Assembly (NCBI RefSeq): GCF_001541315.1
Contig: NZ_LMVK01000011.1
Span: forward strand, 1 to 64,000
Direction: 5' to 3'
DNA from: Agrobacterium tumefaciens str. B6
Lineage (GTDB): Bacteria > Pseudomonadota > Alphaproteobacteria > Rhizobiales > Rhizobiaceae
DNA length: 64,000 nt
Under the pieces are notes generated by a model, which ran no database searches, was not told where the DNA came from, and worked only from the letters and a program-made list of their open reading frames with translations. Position numbers and translations under genes: made by a program. Each line of letters opens with the position of its first letter. Position 1 is the stretch's first letter. Shown here piece after piece: positions 33,075 through 41,665 of this stretch.

Positions 33075-34406
33075 ATGCCCGGTCCTTATGTCGTTCCCGT
33101 TCATGGGGATGCGGAATTACCGAAAGAAGTCGACGTCGTTGTCATAGGCGGCGGCATCATCGGCACCTCTACCGCGCTCGAACTTGTCGATCAGGGGCTG
33201 CGAGTTGCCCTGTGTGAAAAAGGCGGCATCGGGCACGAGCAATCGAGCCGAAACTGGGGTTGGGTGCGTATTTCCCGCCGCGACCCGCGCGAAGTGCCCC
33301 TGATGGCAGAGGCGCTTCGCATCTGGGCCGACCTCAATCGCCGGTCCGGGCGGGAGACGGGTTTTAAACAATCCGGCATCGTCTTCACCTGCGCCAATGA
33401 ACGGGAATTTGCCGAGCACGAACGCTGGAACCACAATCTTGAGGGCTACCAGATTGAGAGTCGCATGCTGAGTGCGGCGGAATTCAAGTCAAAATATCCT
33501 GGATCCAACATGAATATTGCCGGTGCGCTCTACACCGCCGGTGATTGCCGCGCGGAGCCGCAGCGGGCAGCGCCCGCGATTGCGGAAGCGGCACGCGATC
33601 GGGGCGCCGCTATCCTCACAGAATGCGCAGTGCGCGGCCTCCAGCTTTCAGGTGGAAGGGTCTCCGGCGTGGTGACGGAGCGTGGCGAAATCGCCTGCAA
33701 GGCTGTGGTAATGGCAGGAGGCGCATGGTCCAGCCTCTTCCTGGGTAATAACGGGCTCGACTTACCGCAGCTCAAGGTCATGAACTCTGTGCTGCGGACA
33801 AAGCCGCTGGAGGGCGGGCCGGAAGAGGCAATTTGGTCAAATGGTTTTGCTATCCGCAAGCGTCTGGATGGTGGATATACGATCGCAAACGGCTTTCAGA
33901 ATATCGTCGACATCGTTCCGGCATCTTTCCGCTACGCGTTGAAATTCCTGCCTGCTTTGCGGCACGAGTGGCGTTCGCTCGATCTGCGTCTGACGGGCAA
34001 GTTCTACGATGAATGGCGCATACCGCGTCGCTGGAATCTCGATGAGCCGTCGCCCTTCGAATATAACCGCGTGCTCGATCCGGTTCCGTCGAAAGCGATG
34101 ACGGACGGCGCTCTGGCGAAGCTGAAACAGGCATTTCCGATTTTCGAAAAGGTGGAAATCTCGCAGCGCTGGGCAGGCATGATCGATGTAACGCCGGACG
34201 CCATTCCGGTCATCGACGCCGTTGACGCCATTCCGGGTTTCCATGTCGCGACCGGTTTTTCAGGCCACGGGTTTGGAATAGGGCCCGCGGCCGGAAAGTT
34301 GATGGCCGACATTGTAACCGGCCGTAACCCGATCGTTGATCGCCATGATTTTCGGTTCAGCCGCTTTAGCGATGGCTCGAAGATCAAACTCGTCAGCGGA
34401 TTCTAG
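33075..34406 (+). CDS. FAD-dependent oxidase of the D-amino acid oxidase (DAO) family, first copy
   Basis: 443 aa. FAD-binding motif VVVIGGGIIGTSTALELVDQG near residue 17, the second nucleotide segment RVALCEKGGIGHEQSSRNWGWVR, and the C-terminal FAD loop GFHVATGFSGHGFGIGPAAGKLMADIV. The class includes DadA, sarcosine oxidase and opine-oxidase-like subunits that oxidise secondary or D-amino acids. The start follows the SDR stop by one base with GAGG upstream. A second family member is encoded at 38230. Confidence 0.88.
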   Translation: MPGPYVVPVHGDAELPKEVDVVVIGGGIIGTSTALELVDQGLRVALCEKGGIGHEQSSRNWGWVRISRRDPREVPLMAEALRIWADLNRRSGRETGFKQSGIVFTCANEREFAEHERWNHNLEGYQIESRMLSAAEFKSKYPGSNMNIAGALYTAGDCRAEPQRAAPAIAEAARDRGAAILTECAVRGLQLSGGRVSGVVTERGEIACKAVVMAGGAWSSLFLGNNGLDLPQLKVMNSVLRTKPLEGGPEEAIWSNGFAIRKRLDGGYTIANGFQNIVDIVPASFRYALKFLPALRHEWRSLDLRLTGKFYDEWRIPRRWNLDEPSPFEYNRVLDPVPSKAMTDGALAKLKQAFPIFEKVEISQRWAGMIDVTPDAIPVIDAVDAIPGFHVATGFSGHGFGIGPAAGKLMADIVTGRNPIVDRHDFRFSRFSDGSKIKLVSGF

Positions 34407-34543
34407 GGTGACGCCACGGGGCCGAGCGCAAGCCGTCATGTCAAAGCACAAGGCAGGCAACTGTCGAAGGGAGCCAAACTGCCCAAAGAGGCGGAAGAAA
34501 CAATAATCGTCATGTTCAACCATCGGATCAAGGGGAACTAAAA

Positions 34544-36205
34544 ATGTCCGACCAGAACAAGCCGCTTATCAATACCACCCGCCGCCAGGCACTCGGCCTT
34601 TTTGCACTTGGTGCATCCGGTGTCGTCCTTTCCGGACTTCCGGTCTTTTCCCGCGCCATGGCGCAGGACAAGTCTGCCAAAGGCCAGCTGACCGTCGGCT
34701 TCTCTCAGGAACCCACTGTCTTCAATCCGCATATGCCCCACATTGAAGTGGATGAAGGGATCCACTTCAGCATTTTTGACCCGCTGTTTTACGTGGACGA
34801 GAAGGGCGCCTTCGTCGCCGCGCTAGCAGCGGAGGTCCCAACAGTCGAAAACGGCGGTATTTCCGCCGATGGTCTCAATTGGAAAGTCAAGCTTCGTGAC
34901 GACGTCAAGTGGCACGATGGAAAGCCGTTTACCGCCGAAGATGTCAAGTTCACACTTGAGCTTCTCGTCGATCCGAATTTCCGGTCGTGGCGCAAGACCG
35001 GACATGAATTCGTCCGTGACCTGAGCGTCGTGTCCCCGACGGAAATCACCTGGAAGATGGAGAAGCCCTTTGCGCCCTATCCGTCTATCCTTGCTTCCAC
35101 CTTCATGACCCCGAAACATCTTCTCGGTGCGGAAGCCGACCGCAACACAGCCGCCTATAACAACGCACCTGTCGGTACCGGAGCCTTTAAATGGAAGGAA
35201 CGCGTCGCCGGCGATTACATCCTTCTTGAAGCCAACACCGACTATTTTGGTGACGGCCCGCATGTCGAGCGTCTGATTTACAAATATGTCCCTGACCTCA
35301 ATGTTCTGTACACCCAGTTCAAGACAGGCGATATCGACGTTGTTGGTCTGCAGTGGATCACGCCGGACCACTATGACGAGGCCAAGGATCTTTCCGGAAA
35401 GGTTGTCAATGTCGTACCCGGTTCAACGATTGAATCGCTCTCCTTCAACATGGAGCGGCCACAATTCAAGGATCCGGCTGTCCGGGAGGCTCTCTACGCC
35501 GCAATCGACAAACAGTCGATCATAGAGGCGCTCTATTACGGTTTGCCAACTCCCACGGAGAGCTACGTCCCCCAGCAGTCATTCTATTACAATCCGGATT
35601 TGCCCAAACATGAATATTCCATCGAAAAGGCGAAGAAGCTTCTGGATGATGCGGGCTGGGTGGCCGGTGCCGATGGTGTTCGCGCGAAGGACGGGGTGAA
35701 GCTTGCCTTCACCTGCTCGACAACAGCGGGCAATCACATCCGCGAACAGGTGCAGCAATACATGCAGCAATCCTTTAAGGATATCGGCGTGGAAATGACC
35801 ATCTCCAACCTGCCGCCGGCTGTCATGTGGGGCGACTACTGGATGTTGTCGAAATTCGATTCCGTTATTGTTGGTCTCGATTTTCTGACCGGGCCCGACC
35901 CCGATACATCTGATTTTTTCCGTTCGACGTCGAGCCCGGCGAAAGGCGGTTCGGGCCAGAACACCTGGCAGTTTGCCAACAAGGAAGTTGATGATCTTCT
36001 CGCGAAAGGCGGCAGCCTCTTCGTGCCGGAGGAGCGCAAGGCGGTTTACCTGAAAATTCAAGAGATCATGCGCAAGGAAATGCCGCTTCTGCCGCTGTTC
36101 CAATATGCGACGGTCCGCGGCCACAAGCAGGGTATCGAGAACGTCAAGCCGAACGTCAATACGCGCATCGACACATGGAACGTTGCGACCTGGCATCTGG
36201 CGTAA
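34544..36205 (+). CDS. ABC transporter solute-binding protein, family 5 (peptide/opine type), Tat-exported
   Basis: 553 aa periplasmic receptor. The leader TTRRQALGLFALGASGVVLS and later AMAQ predict Tat export. The mature part has the family 5 signature LRDDVKWHDGKPFTAEDVKFTLELL and the typical large two-lobed length. AAGGGGAAC lies upstream of the ATG. The two intergenic hairpins directly after the stop (36252-36313) probably protect its mRNA so that receptor exceeds permease. The ligand would be a peptide, opine or similar amino-acid derivative in view of the oxidase neighbours. Confidence 0.92.
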   Translation: MSDQNKPLINTTRRQALGLFALGASGVVLSGLPVFSRAMAQDKSAKGQLTVGFSQEPTVFNPHMPHIEVDEGIHFSIFDPLFYVDEKGAFVAALAAEVPTVENGGISADGLNWKVKLRDDVKWHDGKPFTAEDVKFTLELLVDPNFRSWRKTGHEFVRDLSVVSPTEITWKMEKPFAPYPSILASTFMTPKHLLGAEADRNTAAYNNAPVGTGAFKWKERVAGDYILLEANTDYFGDGPHVERLIYKYVPDLNVLYTQFKTGDIDVVGLQWITPDHYDEAKDLSGKVVNVVPGSTIESLSFNMERPQFKDPAVREALYAAIDKQSIIEALYYGLPTPTESYVPQQSFYYNPDLPKHEYSIEKAKKLLDDAGWVAGADGVRAKDGVKLAFTCSTTAGNHIREQVQQYMQQSFKDIGVEMTISNLPPAVMWGDYWMLSKFDSVIVGLDFLTGPDPDTSDFFRSTSSPAKGGSGQNTWQFANKEVDDLLAKGGSLFVPEERKAVYLKIQEIMRKEMPLLPLFQYATVRGHKQGIENVKPNVNTRIDTWNVATWHLA

Positions 36206-36251
36206 AGGCGAGCCACGAAACGGGGCTTTGCTCCGAGATATGTGGAACGCG

Positions 36252-36313
36252 CCGGCTTTGAAACAGCCGGTGCACTGACGGCTATTCGTGGACGGGCTTG
36301 ATGCCTGTCCACG
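36252..36313 (+). promoter_or_regulatory. Two stem-loops between the receptor and permease genes
   Basis: CCGGCT/AGCCGG (36252-36270), and a strong second stem CGTGGACGGGC/GCCTGTCCACG (36287-36313) with a five-base loop and one G-U pair. No T tract follows, so they fit mRNA stabilisers or processing sites rather than terminators. Confidence 0.6.
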
Positions 36314-36334
36314 ATGCGACCTGGAGTCTCACCC

Positions 36335-37285
36335 ATGCTGACCTTTCTTTTACACCGCATATGGCAGAGCCTTGTGCTCCTGCTGCTTGTTTCGATTATT
36401 GGATTTGCGATCCTCAATCTTGCGCCGGGCGGGCCCCTGTCGCAATTTGCTCTCACGCCGGGCATGACGCGGGAAGCTCTCGACCGCATCGCCCACCAGA
36501 TGGGCCTCGATCGGCCTTTGCCGATCCAGTATCTGGATTGGGCCTGGCGATTACTGCAGGGTGATTGGGGTAAATCCTATCGCGACCAGCGCCCGGTTCT
36601 CGACATTATCTCCGGACATCTTTTCGCGACATTGCTTTTGATGATCTCATCGACGGTCGTCTCGATCCTTGTCGGTACGTGGATCGGGATCAAGGGTGCC
36701 ACCAAGCGTTATACGTTGTTCGATTATACCGCGACAGTCGGCGCGATGATCGCACTGTCCATTCCAACTTTCTGGTTCGGCCTGGTTGCGATCTATGTTT
36801 TTGCGCTGCGGCTGAAATGGCTGCCTGCGGGCAACATGTACACCATCGGTGACCAGTCATTCTACGACTATGCGATCCACCTGATCATGCCGAGCCTGGT
36901 GCTAGCCCTCGTCAATATCGCCGTCTGGAGCCGCTATATGCGGACCGCGACGCTTGACGTCATCAATCAGGATTTCGTCCGCACCGCGCGGGCCAAGGGG
37001 CTGTCGCCACGTCGGGTATTGATGAAACATGTCGTTGGTAACGCCCTCCTGCCGATGATCACGCTTGCCGGCCTTCAGCTCCCGACGATCCTCGGAGGTG
37101 CGCTTGTTACGGAAACCGTCTTTACCTGGCCGGGCATGGGGCGTCTCTTCCTCGATAGCCTTGGTTATCATGACTATCCGGTGGTCATGGGCCTTTTGAT
37201 GTTTTCCGCAATCCTCGTGCTGCTCGGCAGCCTGCTCGCTGACCTGATGGTCGCTCTCGTCGATCCCCGTATCCGGCTCGGATAG
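36335..37285 (+). CDS. ABC transporter permease, DppB/OppB type
   Basis: 316 aa inner-membrane protein with six predicted helices. The N-terminal LLHRIWQSLVLLLLVSIIGFAILNLAPG segment and the cytoplasmic EAA-like loop (DFVRTARAKGLSPRRVLMKHVVGNALLPM) are typical. The start at 36335 has GGAG upstream and begins at the family's usual residue. It pairs with the permease at 37327. Confidence 0.93.
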   Translation: MLTFLLHRIWQSLVLLLLVSIIGFAILNLAPGGPLSQFALTPGMTREALDRIAHQMGLDRPLPIQYLDWAWRLLQGDWGKSYRDQRPVLDIISGHLFATLLLMISSTVVSILVGTWIGIKGATKRYTLFDYTATVGAMIALSIPTFWFGLVAIYVFALRLKWLPAGNMYTIGDQSFYDYAIHLIMPSLVLALVNIAVWSRYMRTATLDVINQDFVRTARAKGLSPRRVLMKHVVGNALLPMITLAGLQLPTILGGALVTETVFTWPGMGRLFLDSLGYHDYPVVMGLLMFSAILVLLGSLLADLMVALVDPRIRLG

Positions 37286-37326
37286 GACTTAACCGGCGAG
37301 CACCGCAATCAACGGAAGGAAAGACC

Positions 37327-38217
37327 ATGTCCGCTGCCACACTCCAACCCACCCGCGCCGTGCCACGCTTCCGCTGGTGGCAGAACCGTACGCTTCTCCG
37401 CTTTGCCCGCCACAAGCTGGCAGTTCTTGGCGTCATCATGATCACGATCATGATCTTTGCCTGCGTTGTCGGCCCATATCTCTTGCCTTACGACGAGTTG
37501 TTCATTGATCTGCGCGCGCGCTTTGCGCCGCCTATGACCGGCTACCACATATTCGGTACGGACCCCCTCGGGCGCGACATCGCGGCGCGACTGTTCAATG
37601 CCGGCCGCATCTCGTTGCTTGTCGGGTTTTTCGCCATGGTGCTGTCGACGGTGATCGGGACAGTCATCGGTGTCGTTGCCGGTTATTACGGCGGTCGCGT
37701 CGGCGCAATCCTGATGCGCTTCGTTGATGCGTTTCTTTCTTTCCCGAGCATTTTCCTGCTTCTGGCACTGGCAGCTTTCGTCAAGCCGAGCCCGTTCATG
37801 ATCACGGTCATCATTGCCGTCACGAGTTGGATGGAGATTGCACGTCTGGTCGAGGCAGAGGTCCGTTCCTTGCGCGAGCGAGACTTCGTGATGGCAGCCC
37901 GGATGCTTGGTCTGCCCAATGGCTGGATCATGTTTCGGGAATTACTGCCAAATGCTGCCGGGCCCATCATCGTCGCGGCGACGTTGACGGTGGCGCGCGC
38001 CATTCTTCTTGAGGCCTACATCAGTTTTCTGGGTTACGGCATTCAGCCGCCGCTGCCAAGCTGGGGCAACATGTTGAACGGTGCCCAGCAATATCTCGAC
38101 AAGGCGCCCTGGCTCGCCATCGTCCCCGGTGTCGCCATCACACTCGCCGTCACGAGTTTCAACTTCATAGGCGACGGACTTCGCGACGCGCTCGATGCCC
38201 GCAGCGATCTGAATTGA
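37327..38217 (+). CDS. ABC transporter permease, DppC/OppC type
   Basis: 296 aa. N-terminal FARHKLAVLGVIMITIMIFACVVGPYLLPYD, the FGTDPLGRDIAARLFNAGRISLLVGF motif of the DppC class, and the EAA loop ERDFVMAARMLGLPNGWIMFRELLPNAAGPIIVA. It starts 41 bases after the first permease with GGAAGGAAAG upstream, completing the transporter with the ATPase at 29939 and the receptor at 34544. Confidence 0.93.
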   Translation: MSAATLQPTRAVPRFRWWQNRTLLRFARHKLAVLGVIMITIMIFACVVGPYLLPYDELFIDLRARFAPPMTGYHIFGTDPLGRDIAARLFNAGRISLLVGFFAMVLSTVIGTVIGVVAGYYGGRVGAILMRFVDAFLSFPSIFLLLALAAFVKPSPFMITVIIAVTSWMEIARLVEAEVRSLRERDFVMAARMLGLPNGWIMFRELLPNAAGPIIVAATLTVARAILLEAYISFLGYGIQPPLPSWGNMLNGAQQYLDKAPWLAIVPGVAITLAVTSFNFIGDGLRDALDARSDLN

Positions 38218-38229
38218 GAGTGCGGGTTG

Positions 38230-39555
38230 ATGGCTTCTTTCTCGCCCTTTGACGTCACGCTCTGGTATGCGACGGCCGCTTCCGCGCCGCTGACGAAACC
38301 TCTCTCCGGTCGCATCAAAGCCGATATTTGCATCGTCGGTGCCGGGTACTCTGGTCTCACTACCGCGCTCGAACTGGCCAGGGCCGGCGTTGACGTCGTT
38401 CTTCTGGAGCGGCAGGAAATCGGTTTTGGAGGTTCCGGCCGCAATGCCGGGCATTGCACTCCGACCTTTACGCATTACAGCCTGCCTGAACTGCGCAAGA
38501 TGCTTGGCGAACCTTGGGCGGAACGGCTCATCGAACGGCAGACGCGGGCGAATGATCGCGTTTCACAGATGATCCGCGATTACCAGATCGACTGCGAATG
38601 GGTGCAGAGGGGTTATGTGATGGGCGCGCCGCATGAAGGTGCGATGGAGGAGCTGAAACGCAAGGTCGAGACCTACAATCAGGTCGGCGCCAGAACCCGG
38701 CTTCTCGACCGGGATGAAGTGGCCGCGGTGACCGGGAGCCCGCGTTTCCATGGGGGGTGGCTGCACGAGGAGGCGGGCCATCTCAATCCGCTGGGTTATG
38801 CCAGAGGACTTGGCAGGGCAGTCCTCCAGGAAGGCGGGAGGATATTCACCGGCTCGGGCGTAGCAGGGTGCGAGCGCGAGGCAGGTGGCGGCTGGAAAGT
38901 AACGACGGAGTACGGCGAGGTCGTTGCATCGAAAGTAATTTTCACCACCGGTGCCTACACTGTGGGCGGGTGGCCGAAGCTCGACCGCACCTTCAAGATT
39001 CAGCGCGTCTTCGTTGCCGCATCGCAAATCCTGTCCGCAGACACCCGCCTTTCCGTCCTGCCACAGAACACGACGATCCACGACGGCCGTGGTGACATCT
39101 ATGTGTATAAATATAATGCCGAAGGCCGGATTGTGGCTTCGATGTTTCCCATGGGGCGCCGTGGGCGGGACATGATCTATACAAAACAGGTCATGAGCGA
39201 GCGGCTGAAATGGCTGCATCCCCAGATCACAGAGGATATTCGCTGGGACTATGTCTGGTTTGGCGAACTGGACATGCAATATCGCACCGTTCCACGCTTT
39301 TATGATCTCGCACCGGGCGTCGTGGCTTTGACAGGTCTCTCCGGTCGCGGCGTGCCAACAGGCTCGATGCTCGGTTCCATCCTTTCGGAATGGGCGCTCG
39401 GCAAGCCGGAAAACGGATTGGCCCTGAAACTGGAGCCGCTGAAATCCGCACCGTTCTACATGAATTTCGCGCCAGCCCTGACCCTAAGATATTACCGCCT
39501 GCGCGATAATATCGCGACAAGGCTCGCGGGCAGGGAGCTTCCGCCCCATGCGTGA
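38230..39555 (+). CDS. FAD-dependent oxidoreductase of the DAO family, second copy
   Basis: 441 aa, related to gamma-glutamylputrescine/sarcosine oxidases (OrdL/PuuB-like). FAD motif DICIVGAGYSGLTTALELARAGVDVVLLE and the following GFGGSGRNAGHCTPTF, with the C-terminal GVVALTGLSGRGVPTGSMLGSILSEW. ATG at 38230 is used; the preceding TTG codon is in frame but has no better ribosome site. It differs clearly from the first DAO enzyme, so the pathway has two oxidation steps or two substrates. Confidence 0.88.
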   Translation: MASFSPFDVTLWYATAASAPLTKPLSGRIKADICIVGAGYSGLTTALELARAGVDVVLLERQEIGFGGSGRNAGHCTPTFTHYSLPELRKMLGEPWAERLIERQTRANDRVSQMIRDYQIDCEWVQRGYVMGAPHEGAMEELKRKVETYNQVGARTRLLDRDEVAAVTGSPRFHGGWLHEEAGHLNPLGYARGLGRAVLQEGGRIFTGSGVAGCEREAGGGWKVTTEYGEVVASKVIFTTGAYTVGGWPKLDRTFKIQRVFVAASQILSADTRLSVLPQNTTIHDGRGDIYVYKYNAEGRIVASMFPMGRRGRDMIYTKQVMSERLKWLHPQITEDIRWDYVWFGELDMQYRTVPRFYDLAPGVVALTGLSGRGVPTGSMLGSILSEWALGKPENGLALKLEPLKSAPFYMNFAPALTLRYYRLRDNIATRLAGRELPPHA

Positions 39556-39610
39556 CGCGCCAAGCTTTAATCCGACGAACCCTAAATCAAACCTAGCGAG
39601 GAGAATGTTC

Positions 39611-39958
39611 ATGACAATGCCGATTTTCAATATTTCCGACGATGTGGACCTTGTTCCAGCCATGCCGGCCGAAGGACGAGGCAGCGGCTCCTACCGCCGC
39701 CAGATATGGCAGGACGACATCGAGAACGGTACGATCGTCGCCGTCTGGAGGGCGGAGCCCGGCATCTACAACTACCCTGGCCGCGAACTTGAAGAAACCT
39801 TTGTGGTGGTTGAGGGCGAGGCGATCTATTCGCAGGCGGACGCCGATCCTGTGAAGATTGGTCCGGGCTCGATCGTCAGCATCGCCAAGGGGGTTCCAAG
39901 CCGTCTCGAAATCCTGTCGCCGTTTCGCAAGCTGGCAACGGTTATTCCGAAGCCTTAA
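39611..39958 (+). CDS. Small single-domain cupin
   Basis: 115 aa from ATG 39611, which has GAGGAG at the right distance; the frame is open further upstream over the oxidase end. The double-stranded beta-helix pattern (GRELEETFVVVEGEAIYSQAD and VKIGPGSIVSIAKGVPSRLEI) matches small cupins of the DUF861/EutQ-like type. Only one glutamate and no clear HxH is visible, so metal binding is doubtful. It is the last gene of the operon and may act as a non-enzymatic binder or an isomerase. Confidence 0.75.
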   Translation: MTMPIFNISDDVDLVPAMPAEGRGSGSYRRQIWQDDIENGTIVAVWRAEPGIYNYPGRELEETFVVVEGEAIYSQADADPVKIGPGSIVSIAKGVPSRLEILSPFRKLATVIPKP

Positions 39959-40001
39959 CAATCTGCCGTCTCTTCCAGCAACCTTGCACGCTGCGGTGCC
40001 G

Positions 40002-40247
40002 ATGCGTTCTGGTTCGGCAGGGGTGCACGGCGCCGATATCGTGCATCGGTTGCGGGCCGATGACACTCTGGTATTCACCAGCGATCTTTTTGTATCCAAG
40101 GCCGCTTTGCTGGCGGCCACAACGGTGGTTTCGGCAAATGAACTGTTGGTCGCGTCGCCGGATGGCGGTTCGATCCAGTTCCTCGACACCACACTGAGCG
40201 ATTTGCAAAAAAGCGGTTTCGCGGTCGCAGACGGCTTGTTCGTCTAA
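40002..40247 (+). CDS. Possible small hypothetical protein, 81 aa
   Basis: Frame MRSGSAGVHGADIVHRLRAD to the end FAVADGLFV with coding-like third-position GC, 43 bases after the cupin stop. No ribosome site is evident. It may be a remnant of a larger gene since the sequence looks like an internal domain piece. I do not recognise the family. Confidence 0.3.
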   Translation: MRSGSAGVHGADIVHRLRADDTLVFTSDLFVSKAALLAATTVVSANELLVASPDGGSIQFLDTTLSDLQKSGFAVADGLFV

Positions 40248-40349
40248 GCTGTCGCCGATAGCCTTATTATTCCTATTTGCCGTGCCGACAAGGCCAGCGA
40301 CGCGAGGTTTTCAATATCGACGCGACGCTTTCCCCACCTGCGAAACCTC

Positions 40350-41414
40350 CTAAGCCCGCGCCTCCAGCACCATGTTGAAAGGCCCCGTAAAGGCCCGCCT
40401 GACGTGGGTAAAGCCACCCGAGCGGATGACCTCGGAAAGCTTCGCTTCCCCAGCCTGCGCGCCCAATCCTTCACCCACCTCCTGGTCAAGCGACGTCGGC
40501 ACGCAGATCATGGTGGACGCATTGTAGTAGAGGCGGCCGACAGGGTTCATATTGTCCTTGGGGCCGTCGCCCGCGATGGGCTCGACGATCATCCAGGTGC
40601 CGTCCTGTTTGAGAATGCGCGACATGTGCCCCGCGCACCCACGCGGATCACCCATATCGTGCAGACAGTCGAAACTGGTGATGAGATCGAAATCCGTATC
40701 CTTGATGTCTTTGGCCGTCGCCGCGACGAACTTCACTCGGTCGTCCACTCCATGGCTTCGGGCATGTTTGTTCGCCTCTTCTATGGATGGCTCGTGGAAG
40801 TCGTAGCCGATGAAGCTGGCGTTGCGATATGCCTCGGCCATAAGAATTGTCGAGAAGCCAACGCCACAGCCGACATCGGCCACCTTGGCCCCTTTCACCA
40901 GTTTGTCCTCCACGCCCTGAAGGGCAGGCAGCCACGATTGCACGATATTGTTCACATATCCCGGCCGAAAGAACGCGCCCGTTGCGCAGAACAGGCAACC
41001 CGCAGTGTCTCCCCACCGCACCCCGCCGCCGGTCCGGAAACTGTGCTCAACCTTTGGCTCTCCCTCGATCATCGCGGCCACCAGATCGAAAGCGCCTTCC
41101 AGATAGACGGGGCTGTCCTTGTTGACGAAAACCATCGCCTGCTCGGGTGAAAGACTGAACATCTCGGAACCGCTGTCGTAGTCGATGTACCCGTTCGCAG
41201 CCTGTGCCAGCGCCCACTCCCTGACATATCGCTCAGAAAGACCGCCAGAAGCCGCCGCCAGGCCTGCGGAGGTTACCGGTCCGACGCGATGCAGCGCATC
41301 GAAGAGGCCCAATCTCAAACCGATCCTGACAGTTGGAACGCTGAAGGCTCCTCCGAGGTCGCCCAGCATTTTGCCAATGAAAGAATGTAGTTTTGTTTCG
41401 TCGAGCTGTGTCAT
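40350..41414 (-). CDS. SAM-dependent methyltransferase with N-terminal winged-helix
   Basis: 354 aa. Residues 1-110 form the dimerisation/winged-helix region seen in O-methyltransferase-like proteins (GLFDALHRVGPVTSAGLAAASGGLSERYVREWALAQ). The class I methyltransferase core has motif I VADVGCGVGFSTILMAEAY, then FIGYDFHEPSIEEANKHA, and DLITSFDCLHDMGDP as motif IV. The arrangement resembles Rv2258c-like proteins. It stands alone between oppositely oriented operons; the substrate is unknown. Confidence 0.85.
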   Translation of the reverse strand: MTQLDETKLHSFIGKMLGDLGGAFSVPTVRIGLRLGLFDALHRVGPVTSAGLAAASGGLSERYVREWALAQAANGYIDYDSGSEMFSLSPEQAMVFVNKDSPVYLEGAFDLVAAMIEGEPKVEHSFRTGGGVRWGDTAGCLFCATGAFFRPGYVNNIVQSWLPALQGVEDKLVKGAKVADVGCGVGFSTILMAEAYRNASFIGYDFHEPSIEEANKHARSHGVDDRVKFVAATAKDIKDTDFDLITSFDCLHDMGDPRGCAGHMSRILKQDGTWMIVEPIAGDGPKDNMNPVGRLYYNASTMICVPTSLDQEVGEGLGAQAGEAKLSEVIRSGGFTHVRRAFTGPFNMVLEARA

Positions 41415-41665
41415 CGCATTCCCCCCAATAAGCTTCGTTGGCGGGCAAAGGCTGACCGCAAATTGATTGCGTCAGTGAATGCTCGTAGACCATGTAACAT
41501 AGCCGAATGCCCCGAAATTGTCACGCGAACGACTATCGCCCTTTTCGGTAGTCCGCTCCTGTCCAGGGTCACCCACACGGGCGATGGTCGACGGTTTGGG
41601 GACGTCGTAAACTGGCTCGAAGTAATAAGGTTCGCTGGGAGATGGCACTGGGAGTCGACCCCCAG

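Noticed and set aside
38227-38229. TTG start for the second DAO-family oxidase
   Set aside because: The ATG immediately following is a better start and no stronger ribosome site favours TTG. The same reasoning applies to TTG at 53325 before the DppC-type permease.
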